DNA of 64,000 nucleotides from an uncultured Pseudoxanthomonas sp. Lineage in GTDB: Bacteria; Pseudomonadota; Gammaproteobacteria; Xanthomonadales; Xanthomonadaceae. The notes under the pieces are model-generated. The model was not told the DNA's origin. It made no database searches and saw only the letters and a list, made by a program, of their open reading frames with translations. The stretch is from positions 104,457-168,456 of the forward strand of contig NZ_CAMPJD010000001.1 of assembly GCF_946886695.1 (NCBI RefSeq), in the 5' to 3' direction. The position numbers and the translations under genes are program-made. Of this stretch, positions 56,729 through 64,000 are shown piece after piece. Each line of letters begins with the position of its first letter. The stretch's first letter is position 1.

Positions 56729-58918
56729 ATGACCACCCGCCTCGCCATCGCGCTTGCCGCGACCCTCGGACTCGCCATGCCCGCCTACAGCCAGGCCGCC
56801 ACCCCGGCCACCCAGACCGCCCAGGTCGCCAATCCCTTCTTCGCCGAAAGCCCGCTGCCGCTGCATTACCCGCAGTTCGACAAGATCAAGGACAGCGACT
56901 TCGCCCCCGCCTTCGACGCCGGCATGGCCGAGCAACTGAAGGAAATGGACGCCATCGCCAACAACCCGGCCGCGCCGACCTTCGAGAACACCATCATCGC
57001 GATGGAGAAATCGGGCCAGGTGCTGGACCGCGCCACCACCGTGTTCTTCAACCTGGTGGGCACCGACACCAACGATGCGCGCAACAAGCTGCGTGCGGAT
57101 TACTCCGCGAAGTTCGCCGCGCATGGCGACGCCATCAGCCTGAATCCGAAGCTGTTCGCCCGCATCAAGGCGCTGTTCGACAAGCGCAACGACCTGGGCC
57201 TGGACGCGCAGGGCGTGCGCCTGATCGAGCGCTACCACACCAGCTTCGTGCGCTCCGGCGCCAACCTCAACGAAGCCGACAAGGCGACGCTGAAGAAAAT
57301 GAACGGTGAGCTGGCGTCGCTGGGCACCACCTTCAGCGACAACGTGCTGAAGGAAGTCAACGCCTCGGCCGTCGTCGTTGACGACGTGAAGCAACTCGAC
57401 GGCCTGACCGATGGCCAGATCGCCACCGCGGCCGAAGTCGCCAAGAAGCGTGGCCTCGAGGGCAAGTACGTCCTGACCCTGCTCAACACCACCGGCCAGC
57501 CGCCGGAGTCGCAGCTGACCAACCGCGCCCTGCGCCAGCGCCTGCACGAAGCCTCCGTCGTGCGCGGCAGCCGCGGCGGCGAGTTCGACACCACCGCGCT
57601 GGTCTCGCGCATCATGAAACTGCGCGCCGACCGCGCGAAGCTGCTGGGCTACCCGAACCACGCGGCCTACGGCCTGGAAGACCAGACCGCGCGCACGCCG
57701 GAAGCCGTCAATGCGATGCTGGGCAAGCTGGCCCCGGCCGCCGTGGCCAACGCCAAGCGCGAGGCCGCCGACCTGCAGGCGATGATCGACCAGGAGCAGA
57801 AGGCCAAGGGCGAGCCGACCTTCGCGCTTGAGCCGTGGGACTGGGCGTTCTACACCGAGAAGGTGCGCGCGGCGAAGTACAACTTCGACGAGTCGCAGTT
57901 GAAGCCGTACTTCGAGATGAAGAACGTGCTGGAAAATGGCGTGTTCTACGCCGCCACCCAGCTGTACGGCCTGACGTTCAAGGAACGCACCGACCTGCCG
58001 AAGTACCACGCAGACACCTGGACCTACGACGTGTTCAACGCGGACGGTTCGCAGCTGGCCATCTTCATCTTCGACCCGTACGCGCGCGACTCCAAGCGCG
58101 GCGGCGCGTGGATGAACTCGTACGTGTCGCAGTCCGGCCTGACCGGCGACAAGCCGGTGGTCGCCAACCACCTGAACGTACCGAAGCCGCCGGCCGGCGA
58201 GCCCACGCTGATGACGTGGGATGAAGTGACCACCACGTTCCACGAGTTCGGCCATGCGCTGCACGGCATGTTCTCCGATGTGAAGTATCCGTACTTCAGC
58301 GGCACCAGCGTGCCGCGCGACTTCGTGGAATACCCGTCGCAGGTCAACGAGATGTGGGCGGACTGGCCGTCGATCCTGGCCAATTACGCCAAGCACCACA
58401 AGACCGGCGAAGCGATGCCGCAGGCGCTGCTGGACAAGGTGATCGCCGCGTCCAAGTTCAACCAGGGCTTCGCCACCACCGAGTACCTGGGCGCCGCGAT
58501 GCTGGACCAGCGCTGGCACCAGATCACCGCCGACCAGGTGCCCGACGCCGCCGGCGTGATGAAGTTCGAGGCCGCCGCGCTGACCGCCGACGGCATCAAC
58601 TACACGCCGGTGCCGCCGCGCTACAAGACGCCCTACTTCAGCCACATCATGGGCGGCTACTCGGCCGGCTACTACGCGTACATCTGGTCGGAAGTGCTGG
58701 ACGCCAACAGCGTGGAATGGTTCAAGAACAATGGTGGCCTGAAGCGCGAGAACGGCGACCACTTCCGCAAGACGCTGCTGTCGCAGGGCGGCAGCCAGGA
58801 TGCGATGAAGCTGTTCCGCGACTTCGCAGGCCACGATCCCAAGATCGAGCCCCTGCTGGAGAAGCGCGGCCTGACGGCACCCGCCAGCGCTGCGCCGGCG
58901 GCCACGCAGGTCAAGTAA
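56729..58918 (+). CDS. dcp: peptidyl-dipeptidase Dcp (M3A family)
   Basis: 729 residues from the ATG at 56729; signal peptide to about residue 20 (AMPAYSQA). It removes C-terminal dipeptides. The zinc motif HEFGHALHGMFSD is intact, followed by the typical YFSGTSVPRDFVEYPSQVNE and the MGGYSAGYYAYIWSE segment near the end. In E. coli Dcp is cytosolic or periplasmic; this copy appears exported. A perfect-stem terminator follows. Confidence 0.94.
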   Translation: MTTRLAIALAATLGLAMPAYSQAATPATQTAQVANPFFAESPLPLHYPQFDKIKDSDFAPAFDAGMAEQLKEMDAIANNPAAPTFENTIIAMEKSGQVLDRATTVFFNLVGTDTNDARNKLRADYSAKFAAHGDAISLNPKLFARIKALFDKRNDLGLDAQGVRLIERYHTSFVRSGANLNEADKATLKKMNGELASLGTTFSDNVLKEVNASAVVVDDVKQLDGLTDGQIATAAEVAKKRGLEGKYVLTLLNTTGQPPESQLTNRALRQRLHEASVVRGSRGGEFDTTALVSRIMKLRADRAKLLGYPNHAAYGLEDQTARTPEAVNAMLGKLAPAAVANAKREAADLQAMIDQEQKAKGEPTFALEPWDWAFYTEKVRAAKYNFDESQLKPYFEMKNVLENGVFYAATQLYGLTFKERTDLPKYHADTWTYDVFNADGSQLAIFIFDPYARDSKRGGAWMNSYVSQSGLTGDKPVVANHLNVPKPPAGEPTLMTWDEVTTTFHEFGHALHGMFSDVKYPYFSGTSVPRDFVEYPSQVNEMWADWPSILANYAKHHKTGEAMPQALLDKVIAASKFNQGFATTEYLGAAMLDQRWHQITADQVPDAAGVMKFEAAALTADGINYTPVPPRYKTPYFSHIMGGYSAGYYAYIWSEVLDANSVEWFKNNGGLKRENGDHFRKTLLSQGGSQDAMKLFRDFAGHDPKIEPLLEKRGLTAPASAAPAATQVK

Positions 58919-58946
58919 GCCGACAGGCCAGGTTGCATGATGTTTC

Positions 58947-58975
58947 CCACGCCACCTTCGGGTGGCGTGGTGCTT
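58947..58975 (+). terminator. intrinsic terminator after dcp
   Basis: CCACGCCACC, the stable tetraloop TTCG and GGTGGCGTGG form a perfect 10-bp stem, followed by TGCTTTC. Confidence 0.85.
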
Positions 58976-59009
58976 TCAGGACACTGGAATCGCCGGGTGG
59001 CGTGCAGGG

Positions 59010-59055
59010 TTTTCCACAATGCATGTGGATGGAACCTGCACGAAACTGTGGATAA
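59010..59055. promoter_or_regulatory. two inverted DnaA-box-like sites
   Basis: TTTTCCACA on the plus strand (59010-59018; one change from TTATCCACA) and a perfect TTATCCACA on the minus strand (59047-59055) lie 29 bases apart. Two sites do not make an origin, and the usual origin genes are absent. Confidence 0.5.
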
Positions 59056-59228
59056 CCCTCTGCCCGCCTTGTGCGGCGGACGTGTCAAGACGGGTGGCGA
59101 AAGTTTCACCACCTCTTGCCGTCAAACGTCGTGTGCACCCTGGCGCACCTTCACGGCGCCATCGATGTCCTGAGGGTCGATCGAGAACGTGGCACGCCAC
59201 GGCCCTCCCGAAGTCTCCGCGAGTGGGA

Positions 59229-60113
59229 TCAGGCGTCGAAGGCCTTGCCCAGTGCCGCGTAGGCCTGGCGCTGCTCATCGGTCTCCGCACGCGGCGCCGT
59301 GATCTCCAGTTCCACGATCTGGTCACCCGGTGGCGTGCCGGGCAGGCCGCGCCCACGCAGGCGCAGCTTGCGGCCGGAATCCGAGTCCGCCGGGATCTTC
59401 AGGTCCACTGCACCACCCAGCGTGGGGACACTGACGGTTGCGCCCAGGGCCGCCTGCCACGGCGTCAACGACAGCACGTGGATGATGTTGCGGCCGTCCA
59501 CCTCGAACTGCGGGTGCGGCGCGTACTCCACTTCCAGCAGCAGGTTGCCGCCCTGCACGCCCTGCCCGGCCAGGCGGATCACCTGCCCCGGCTTCACGCC
59601 CGTCGGTACGCGGACATCGAGCTGCCGCCCGTTGACGTTCACCCGCACGCTGCCGCCGTCATGCACCGCCTGCAACGGCACCGACAGCTTCGCGCGCGAA
59701 TCCCGCATCGGCTGCGGTCCGCGCGCCTGCGCCTGCTCCGCGCGGGCGCGCCTGCCGAACAGTCCTTCGAAGAAATCACTGAATCCGCCGCTGCCGCCGC
59801 CTGCGCCGCCGAAGATCTCCTCGTAATCGAAGTCCTGCGATCCCGGTCCGCCGCGCCCGAAATCCGGCGGTGGACGGAATTCTTCGCCGGGCCTGTAGCC
59901 GCGCGCGCGCAGCTGGTCGTAGGCTGCCCGCTTCTGCGGATCACGCAAGGCTTCGTACGCCTCGTTGACGGCCTTGAACTGATCCTCGGCGCCGGGCTCC
60001 TTGCTGACGTCGGGGTGGTACTTGCGGGCCAAGCGACGGTACGCCGTCTTGATCTCGGCGTCGCCGGCCGTGGGCTCGACGCCCAGTACCGCGTAATAGT
60101 CCTTGAACTGCAT
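59229..60113 (-). CDS. cbpA: CbpA-type DnaJ co-chaperone
   Basis: 294 residues. J domain (about 1-70) with HPD in KYHPDVSKEPG, then a Gly/Phe-rich region (GGAGGGSGGF, EGLFGRRAR) and the C-terminal substrate-binding domains (about 135-285) without the DnaJ zinc finger. It stimulates DnaK and may bind curved DNA as E. coli CbpA does. It follows hspA on the same strand but after a terminator. Confidence 0.94.
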   Translation of the reverse strand: MQFKDYYAVLGVEPTAGDAEIKTAYRRLARKYHPDVSKEPGAEDQFKAVNEAYEALRDPQKRAAYDQLRARGYRPGEEFRPPPDFGRGGPGSQDFDYEEIFGGAGGGSGGFSDFFEGLFGRRARAEQAQARGPQPMRDSRAKLSVPLQAVHDGGSVRVNVNGRQLDVRVPTGVKPGQVIRLAGQGVQGGNLLLEVEYAPHPQFEVDGRNIIHVLSLTPWQAALGATVSVPTLGGAVDLKIPADSDSGRKLRLRGRGLPGTPPGDQIVELEITAPRAETDEQRQAYAALGKAFDA

Positions 60114-60167
60114 GGAATCTCCGCACGATCACGCGGGATGCCGTCCACCATGGCGGGGAGGCATCCG

Positions 60168-60203
60168 GAAAAAAGAAAAGGCCCGCGACGCGGGCGCCAC
60201 GGG
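60168..60203 (-). terminator. intrinsic terminator after hspA
   Basis: On the minus strand GCCCGC and GCGGGC close a short stem within a longer GGCCCG...CGGGCC helix, followed by CTTTTCTTTTTT. Confidence 0.8.
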
Positions 60204-60262
60204 CCGATTCTATCGCTCCGCCCGCTGCCCCGCCGTGTACACCGGCGGGGCCCCGGCACGGC

Positions 60263-60703
60263 TTACTGCACCTGGATGCGGCGCGGCGTGGTTTCAGGCT
60301 TCTTGGGGATGTCGATCTGCAGGACGCCATGCCGGCCGGTGGCCGTGATGCCGTCAGCGTTGGCGCTGTCCGGCAGCGAGAAGCGGCGGTAGAAGGTGCC
60401 GTGGACGCGTTCCATGCGGGAATAACGTGCGCCCTCTTCCTTCTCGGACACCCGTTCGCCCCGCAGGGTCAGGATGCCCTTGTCCATGTGGATCTCGATG
60501 TCCTTCGGGTCCACGCCCGGAATGTCGGCCAGGATCACGAAACGGTCATTGTCCTCGCGGATGTCCACGCGCGGCGCCCACTGGCTGGTCACCACATTGG
60601 ACTGGTCGGCGTCGGCCTCGCCCAGGAAGCGGTCGAAGACCTGCTTGATCTCGTCCCGCAGGCCGCGGGCATTGCCCCAAGGGTTGTACTGCACGATGCT
60701 CAT
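60263..60703 (-). CDS. hspA: small heat-shock protein Hsp20
   Basis: 146 residues from the ATG at 60703, with AGAGGAG 8 bases upstream. The alpha-crystallin domain (about 45-135) has VDIREDNDRFVILADIPGVD and GILTLRGER, ending with a C-terminal IQVQ tail for oligomer contacts. It holds unfolded proteins for DnaK. A sigma32-like promoter is present upstream. The frame is open to 60823, but that part is not supported. Confidence 0.95.
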   Translation of the reverse strand: MSIVQYNPWGNARGLRDEIKQVFDRFLGEADADQSNVVTSQWAPRVDIREDNDRFVILADIPGVDPKDIEIHMDKGILTLRGERVSEKEEGARYSRMERVHGTFYRRFSLPDSANADGITATGRHGVLQIDIPKKPETTPRRIQVQ

Positions 60704-60755
60704 GTCGGTATCTCCTCTGGAAGTGGCGCCGGCCCGGCCAGGCGCCGATGCCGGG

Positions 60756-60784
60756 AAAATAGGCGCTTGCCCAGGCATTTCAAG
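60756..60784 (-). promoter_or_regulatory. sigma32-like heat-shock promoter of hspA
   Basis: On the minus strand CTTGAAA (-35), 14 bases, then CCTATTTT (-10) match the sigma32 pattern CTTGAAA-N13/14-CCCCATnT. The start of transcription would be about 50 bases before the hspA ATG. Confidence 0.65.
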
Positions 60785-60851
60785 CCCGTCACGGCCGCAC
60801 CACACCGACACGCTAAACTGCATTCAGTTTCCCTCCACACAAGGCATCCCC

Positions 60852-61331
60852 ATGAGCATCCAGGTTGGCGAGCGCATTCCCGAAGTGACCCTCAAGCGCA
60901 TCCGTGAAGGCGTGGAAACGGTGGATACCACCACCCTGTTCGACGGCCGCAAGGCGGTACTGTTCGCCGTGCCGGGCGCATTCACCCCGACCTGCTCGGA
61001 GAAGCACCTGCCCAGCTACGTGCAACACTTCAACGACTTCCGCAGCCGCGGCATCGAAGTCTTCTGCGTGTCCGTCAACGACCCCTTCGTCATGCAGGCC
61101 TGGGGCAAGACCCAGCACGTGCCGGATGGCCTGCAGATGCTGGCCGATGGCAATGCCGACCTGGCCAAAGCGCTCGGCCTGGAGATGGACGCCAGCGCTT
61201 ATGGCATGGGCATCCGCGCCAAGCGCTTCGCCCTGTATGTGGAAGACGGCGTGGTCAAGAACGTTTTCGTCGAGGCACCGGGCGAGTACAAGGTTTCCGG
61301 CGCGGAGCATGTGCTGGAGCAGATCGGCTGA
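60852..61331 (+). CDS. Prx5-type peroxiredoxin
   Basis: 159 residues from the ATG at 60852 (MSIQVGERIPEVTLK). Peroxidatic C48 lies in the PGAFTPTCSEKH motif of the Prx5 group; FCVSVNDPFVMQAW follows. There are further cysteines but no clear resolving position, so it may be 1-Cys or use glutathione or thioredoxin. It reduces hydrogen and alkyl peroxides in the cytosol. Followed by a REP-like pair. The frame upstream to 60474 overlaps hspA and is not used. Confidence 0.93.
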   Translation: MSIQVGERIPEVTLKRIREGVETVDTTTLFDGRKAVLFAVPGAFTPTCSEKHLPSYVQHFNDFRSRGIEVFCVSVNDPFVMQAWGKTQHVPDGLQMLADGNADLAKALGLEMDASAYGMGIRAKRFALYVEDGVVKNVFVEAPGEYKVSGAEHVLEQIG

Positions 61332-61349
61332 CGCATGCCGTAACGCACC

Positions 61350-61454
61350 TGTAGGAGGGGCTTAAGCTCCGACCCAACCGCAAGACAGCATGATGGCGAT
61401 TGCGCTACTGCGCACGCAGGAGGCTCGCGGTCGGGGCTGAAGCCCCTCCTACAG
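61350..61454. repeat. REP-like inverted repeat pair D (variant)
   Basis: A variant of the family: left arm from 61350 (TGTAGGAGGGGCTTAAGCTC) and inverted right arm (61428-61454). It lies between the convergent peroxiredoxin gene and pbpC. Confidence 0.85.
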
Positions 61455-61463
61455 GGATCGCGG

Positions 61464-63824
61464 TCAACGCAACACGTTGAATCGCACCCTCGCCCACGCG
61501 CCGCTGTCGGCCAGTGCTGTGAGCTGGTGTTCGCCCGCCTCGGTGAAGTCCTGCTGGAATGCCTGCGCCCCCCGGGTCTCCGCGATCCAGCGCCCGTCCA
61601 GTAGCCACTGCACGCGCGTGTCGGTGCCCAGCGCGCGCAACTGCAGGCGCACGCCATGTTCGCTGCCCGGCGCGCGAGCCAGCATGGCCCGATCGTTCAG
61701 TCCGTCGATGCGCAATTCCTCAGCCGCATCGCGGCCGTCGGGCTGGCAATCCGGCGACAACGGCGGCAGCCGCGACGCCGTCCGCTCGCGCGCAGGCAGC
61801 CACGGCGACGCCAATGCAGGCCAGCGCGCGATTTCCGTGCCGCGCGCGTCGTGCGTGCGTGCGCACTCGCCTGAGAGACGCAGCCCGGTCCGCGCATCCA
61901 CCTCGAAGCGCTCTCGGCCGGTGCTCCACAGGCGAGCGTCACGCTCTGCGAACGTCGGCGGTACGTTGCCACCCAACGTCCACGCATCGCGCCTGCGCTG
62001 GCAGAGCTGCGGCGCCTCAGCTTCTGCCTGTGTGCCCAGCGGCCAGCAGATGGCGTGCTCCGCCACGCCGGCGGGCGGCGGGGTCGGACCCGCATCGCCT
62101 TGACCTCGCGGCAGGCTGTCGATCACCTCGAACATCAACGGGAGCGCGGTGACCGCGCCGTACTGGCCAGGCAGCGGCGTGCCATCGGGCCTGCCCACCC
62201 ACACGCCGACGGTATGGCGGCGCGTGCTGCCGAGCGCCCACGCATCGCGGAAGCCATAGCTGGTGCCGGTTTTCCACGCCACGCGCGGCCGACTGCCGGT
62301 ATCGAGTACGCCGCTTCCATAGCCGGGACGTGGATGCGCCTCCAGTACTTCGCGAATGATCCATGCCGCGCCGGGCGACAGCAGGCGTCGATCGGAGGCT
62401 GGATCCTCTGCTGTGTAACGCACGCGGCCTGACAGTCCGCCACGATTCAATCCTGCGTATGCGCCCACCAGATCCTCCAGGCGCGCACCTGTACCGCCGA
62501 GGATCAGCGACAGGTTGGGCTGCGCGCCGCGTGGATAGCGCAGGACCAGGCCGTTGTTCGCCAATCGCGCGGAGAACCGCGCCGGACCCACGCGATCCAG
62601 CAGGTCCACCGCCGGCACGTTGAGCGAGAGGCGCAAGGCGTCCGCTGCGCTGACGGGCCCGTTGAATGCAGCGTCGAAGTTGCCGGGCCGGTAACCGCCG
62701 AACGACTGCGGCGCATCGATCAACAGGCTTTCGGAATGGATCAGGCCATCATCGAGCGCCAGCCCATACAGGAACGGCTTCAGCGTCGAACCGGGCGAGC
62801 GCCACGCCTGCACCATGTCCACATGCCCCAGGCGCTCGCGATCGCCGAATGCCACCGAGCCGACGTACGCACGCGCTTCCATCGTGGCGTTGTCGATCAC
62901 CAGCAGCGCCGCGGATGTCCGTGCAGGCAGCGTGGAGAAGTAGCTCTGCACACGCTCTTCCAGCGTGCGCTGCAGGCCAGCGTCGATGGTGGAAGTGATG
63001 CGCGATGCTCGTGGTTGCTGGCGGCGCAGGCGTTCGGCCAGCAGGGCGGCGTTCAACGGCGCCTGCAGGCTACGGGCGACGACGGGCTCGATGCGTGCAT
63101 CGTCCACCTCGGCCTTCGACCAGACGCCGAGATCGGCCATGCGCTGCAGCACCTTGTCGCGTGCCACCCGTGCCGCCTCAGGATGGCGATCCGGGCGCAG
63201 CCGGCTGGGCGACTGCGGCAGCACCGCGAGCAGTGCCGCCTCGGCATGCGAAAGCCGTGCTGCAGGCTTGCCGAGGTAGGCCCAGCTCGCCGCATCCACG
63301 CCTTCGATGGTGCCGCCGAACGGCGCGCGCTCCAGGTAGAGCGTCAGGATCTCGCGCTTGGACAGGTGCGCTTCCAGTTGTAGCGCGCGCAGCATCTGCT
63401 TGGCCTTGCCCCATGGCGTGCGCGAATGCCGGTCCAGCATGCGCGCGACCTGCATGGTCAGCGTGGAGCCCCCCGACACCACCCGTCCGTGACGGACGAA
63501 CTGCCCGGCCGCGCGCATGAGCGCCCACGGATTGATGCCGGGATGCTTCCAGAACCAGCGGTCTTCGTAGTTCAGCAGCGCCTGCAGGTAGAGCGGCGAT
63601 ACCGTGTCGGGAGATGCGGGATAGCGCCAGACACCATCGCGGTCGGCGAAGGCGCGCAGCGGCGTGCCGTCGCGTGCGACGACCAGGGTGCTGGTGTCGC
63701 GCCTCTTCGGCAGCGGCGGCGGGAACACAAGGTCCGCTACCAGCAATGCGACAAGCACCACCACCGTCGACCATCGCAGGCGGGCCAGCCAGCGACGTCT
63801 CCAATCTTCGTCATTCCAGCGCAT
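61464..63824 (-). CDS. pbpC: penicillin-binding protein 1C
   Basis: 786 residues from the ATG at 63824; a second ATG at 63836 is close. One N-terminal membrane helix (about 18-34). The glycosyltransferase domain has NYEDRWFWKHPGINPWALMR and GGSTLTMQVARML, and the transpeptidase domain the serine motif RSPGSTLKP and KTGTSYGFRD. The C-terminal BiPBP domain (about 690-786) is present. It builds or modifies peptidoglycan. Its usual partner, the alpha-2-macroglobulin gene yfhM, may lie beyond the right edge. The start region is inside a dispersed repeat. Confidence 0.94.
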   Translation of the reverse strand: MRWNDEDWRRRWLARLRWSTVVVLVALLVADLVFPPPLPKRRDTSTLVVARDGTPLRAFADRDGVWRYPASPDTVSPLYLQALLNYEDRWFWKHPGINPWALMRAAGQFVRHGRVVSGGSTLTMQVARMLDRHSRTPWGKAKQMLRALQLEAHLSKREILTLYLERAPFGGTIEGVDAASWAYLGKPAARLSHAEAALLAVLPQSPSRLRPDRHPEAARVARDKVLQRMADLGVWSKAEVDDARIEPVVARSLQAPLNAALLAERLRRQQPRASRITSTIDAGLQRTLEERVQSYFSTLPARTSAALLVIDNATMEARAYVGSVAFGDRERLGHVDMVQAWRSPGSTLKPFLYGLALDDGLIHSESLLIDAPQSFGGYRPGNFDAAFNGPVSAADALRLSLNVPAVDLLDRVGPARFSARLANNGLVLRYPRGAQPNLSLILGGTGARLEDLVGAYAGLNRGGLSGRVRYTAEDPASDRRLLSPGAAWIIREVLEAHPRPGYGSGVLDTGSRPRVAWKTGTSYGFRDAWALGSTRRHTVGVWVGRPDGTPLPGQYGAVTALPLMFEVIDSLPRGQGDAGPTPPPAGVAEHAICWPLGTQAEAEAPQLCQRRRDAWTLGGNVPPTFAERDARLWSTGRERFEVDARTGLRLSGECARTHDARGTEIARWPALASPWLPARERTASRLPPLSPDCQPDGRDAAEELRIDGLNDRAMLARAPGSEHGVRLQLRALGTDTRVQWLLDGRWIAETRGAQAFQQDFTEAGEHQLTALADSGAWARVRFNVLR

Positions 63825-64000
63825 GCTGGAGTCCATTTTGCGTTTGATCCCCTGTGTCATGGGCCGTAGATGGCTGAAGATCAAGATGGATCCCGGCATT
63901 CGCCGGGATGACGTCCGGGAAACCTTTCGCCCCTTCGATCCCGTCATTCCAGCGCGCGCTGGAATCCATTTTGCTTTTGACCCCCTGTGTCATGGGCCGT
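63811..64000. repeat. two direct copies of a 57-base repeat flanking a hairpin
   Basis: Copies at 63811-63867 and 63944-64000 start TCATTCCAGCGC and end CCTGTGTCATGGGCCGT. Each has an internal hairpin (CCAGCGC/GCTGG). Between them ATCCCGGC and GCCGGGAT pair around ATTC (63890-63909). The second copy reaches the window edge. Confidence 0.88.

Larger units (their letters stand above)
58919..59228. other. convergent dcp / cbpA intergenic region
   Basis: 310 bases without a gene. It holds the dcp terminator (58947-58975) and two DnaA-box-like sites (59010-59018, 59047-59055). I see nothing further. Confidence 0.5.

Overview
High GC content, dense same-strand operons and gene families point to a gammaproteobacterium of the Xanthomonadaceae. 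It looks most like Pseudoxanthomonas or a close relative, but this is inferred from gene content and repeats; there is no rRNA in the window. About 50 protein genes can be supported. I see no tRNA, rRNA, integrase, transposase or CRISPR array. Apart from short palindromic repeats, the window reads as chromosomal backbone with two accessory-looking patches.

Left part (0-12.4 kb): a DUF1998/MrfA-type helicase followed by a partial partner gene; three small same-strand genes of unknown function that look like divergent paralogues; a three-gene phosphorelay (membrane histidine kinase, CheY-like regulator, receiver-kinase-receiver hybrid) with a diguanylate cyclase upstream; mtnA; a triple-repeat DUF3011 protein; and epmA.

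12.4-24.6 kb is the ligA / zipA / smc neighbourhood. ligA and zipA are separated here by about 4 kb of small genes (a GFA-like protein, a DUF2314 protein, a small tyrosine phosphatase, an orphan PemK/MazF-like toxin, a DUF2200 protein, a DUF1851 immunity-like protein), palindromic repeats and a 21-bp-period array built on the palindrome CCATCGATGG. tyrB follows smc on the other strand.

24.6-45.7 kb reads as a carbohydrate module. A LacI-family regulator, a TonB-dependent receptor, a GH3 beta-glucosidase, a lipoprotein glucoamylase-family (GH144-like) enzyme, a MalEFG-type importer without its own ATPase, and a large discoidin/six-hairpin protein lie in one block. The missing ATPase (malK/ugpC type) lies 9 kb away beside glk, edd and eda, and has an operator that matches the one before lacI over 15 bases. 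The simplest reading is uptake and hydrolysis of a glucan or gluco-oligosaccharide, with the glucose phosphorylated by Glk and broken down through the Entner-Doudoroff pathway. Beta-1,2-glucan is a candidate substrate, not a proven one.

Right part (45.7-64 kb): bolA/yciI, scpA-scpB-rluB (partners of Smc and a pseudouridine synthase with a long Gly/Arg/Pro tail), a geranylgeranyl-reductase-family flavoprotein beside ferredoxin-NADP reductase, a TlpA-like thioredoxin, a glutathione peroxidase, an amidohydrolase, peptidyl-dipeptidase Dcp, a CbpA/DnaJ protein with an Hsp20 behind a sigma32-like promoter, a Prx5-type peroxiredoxin, and pbpC. Four inverted REP-like repeat pairs occur, three of them between convergent genes.
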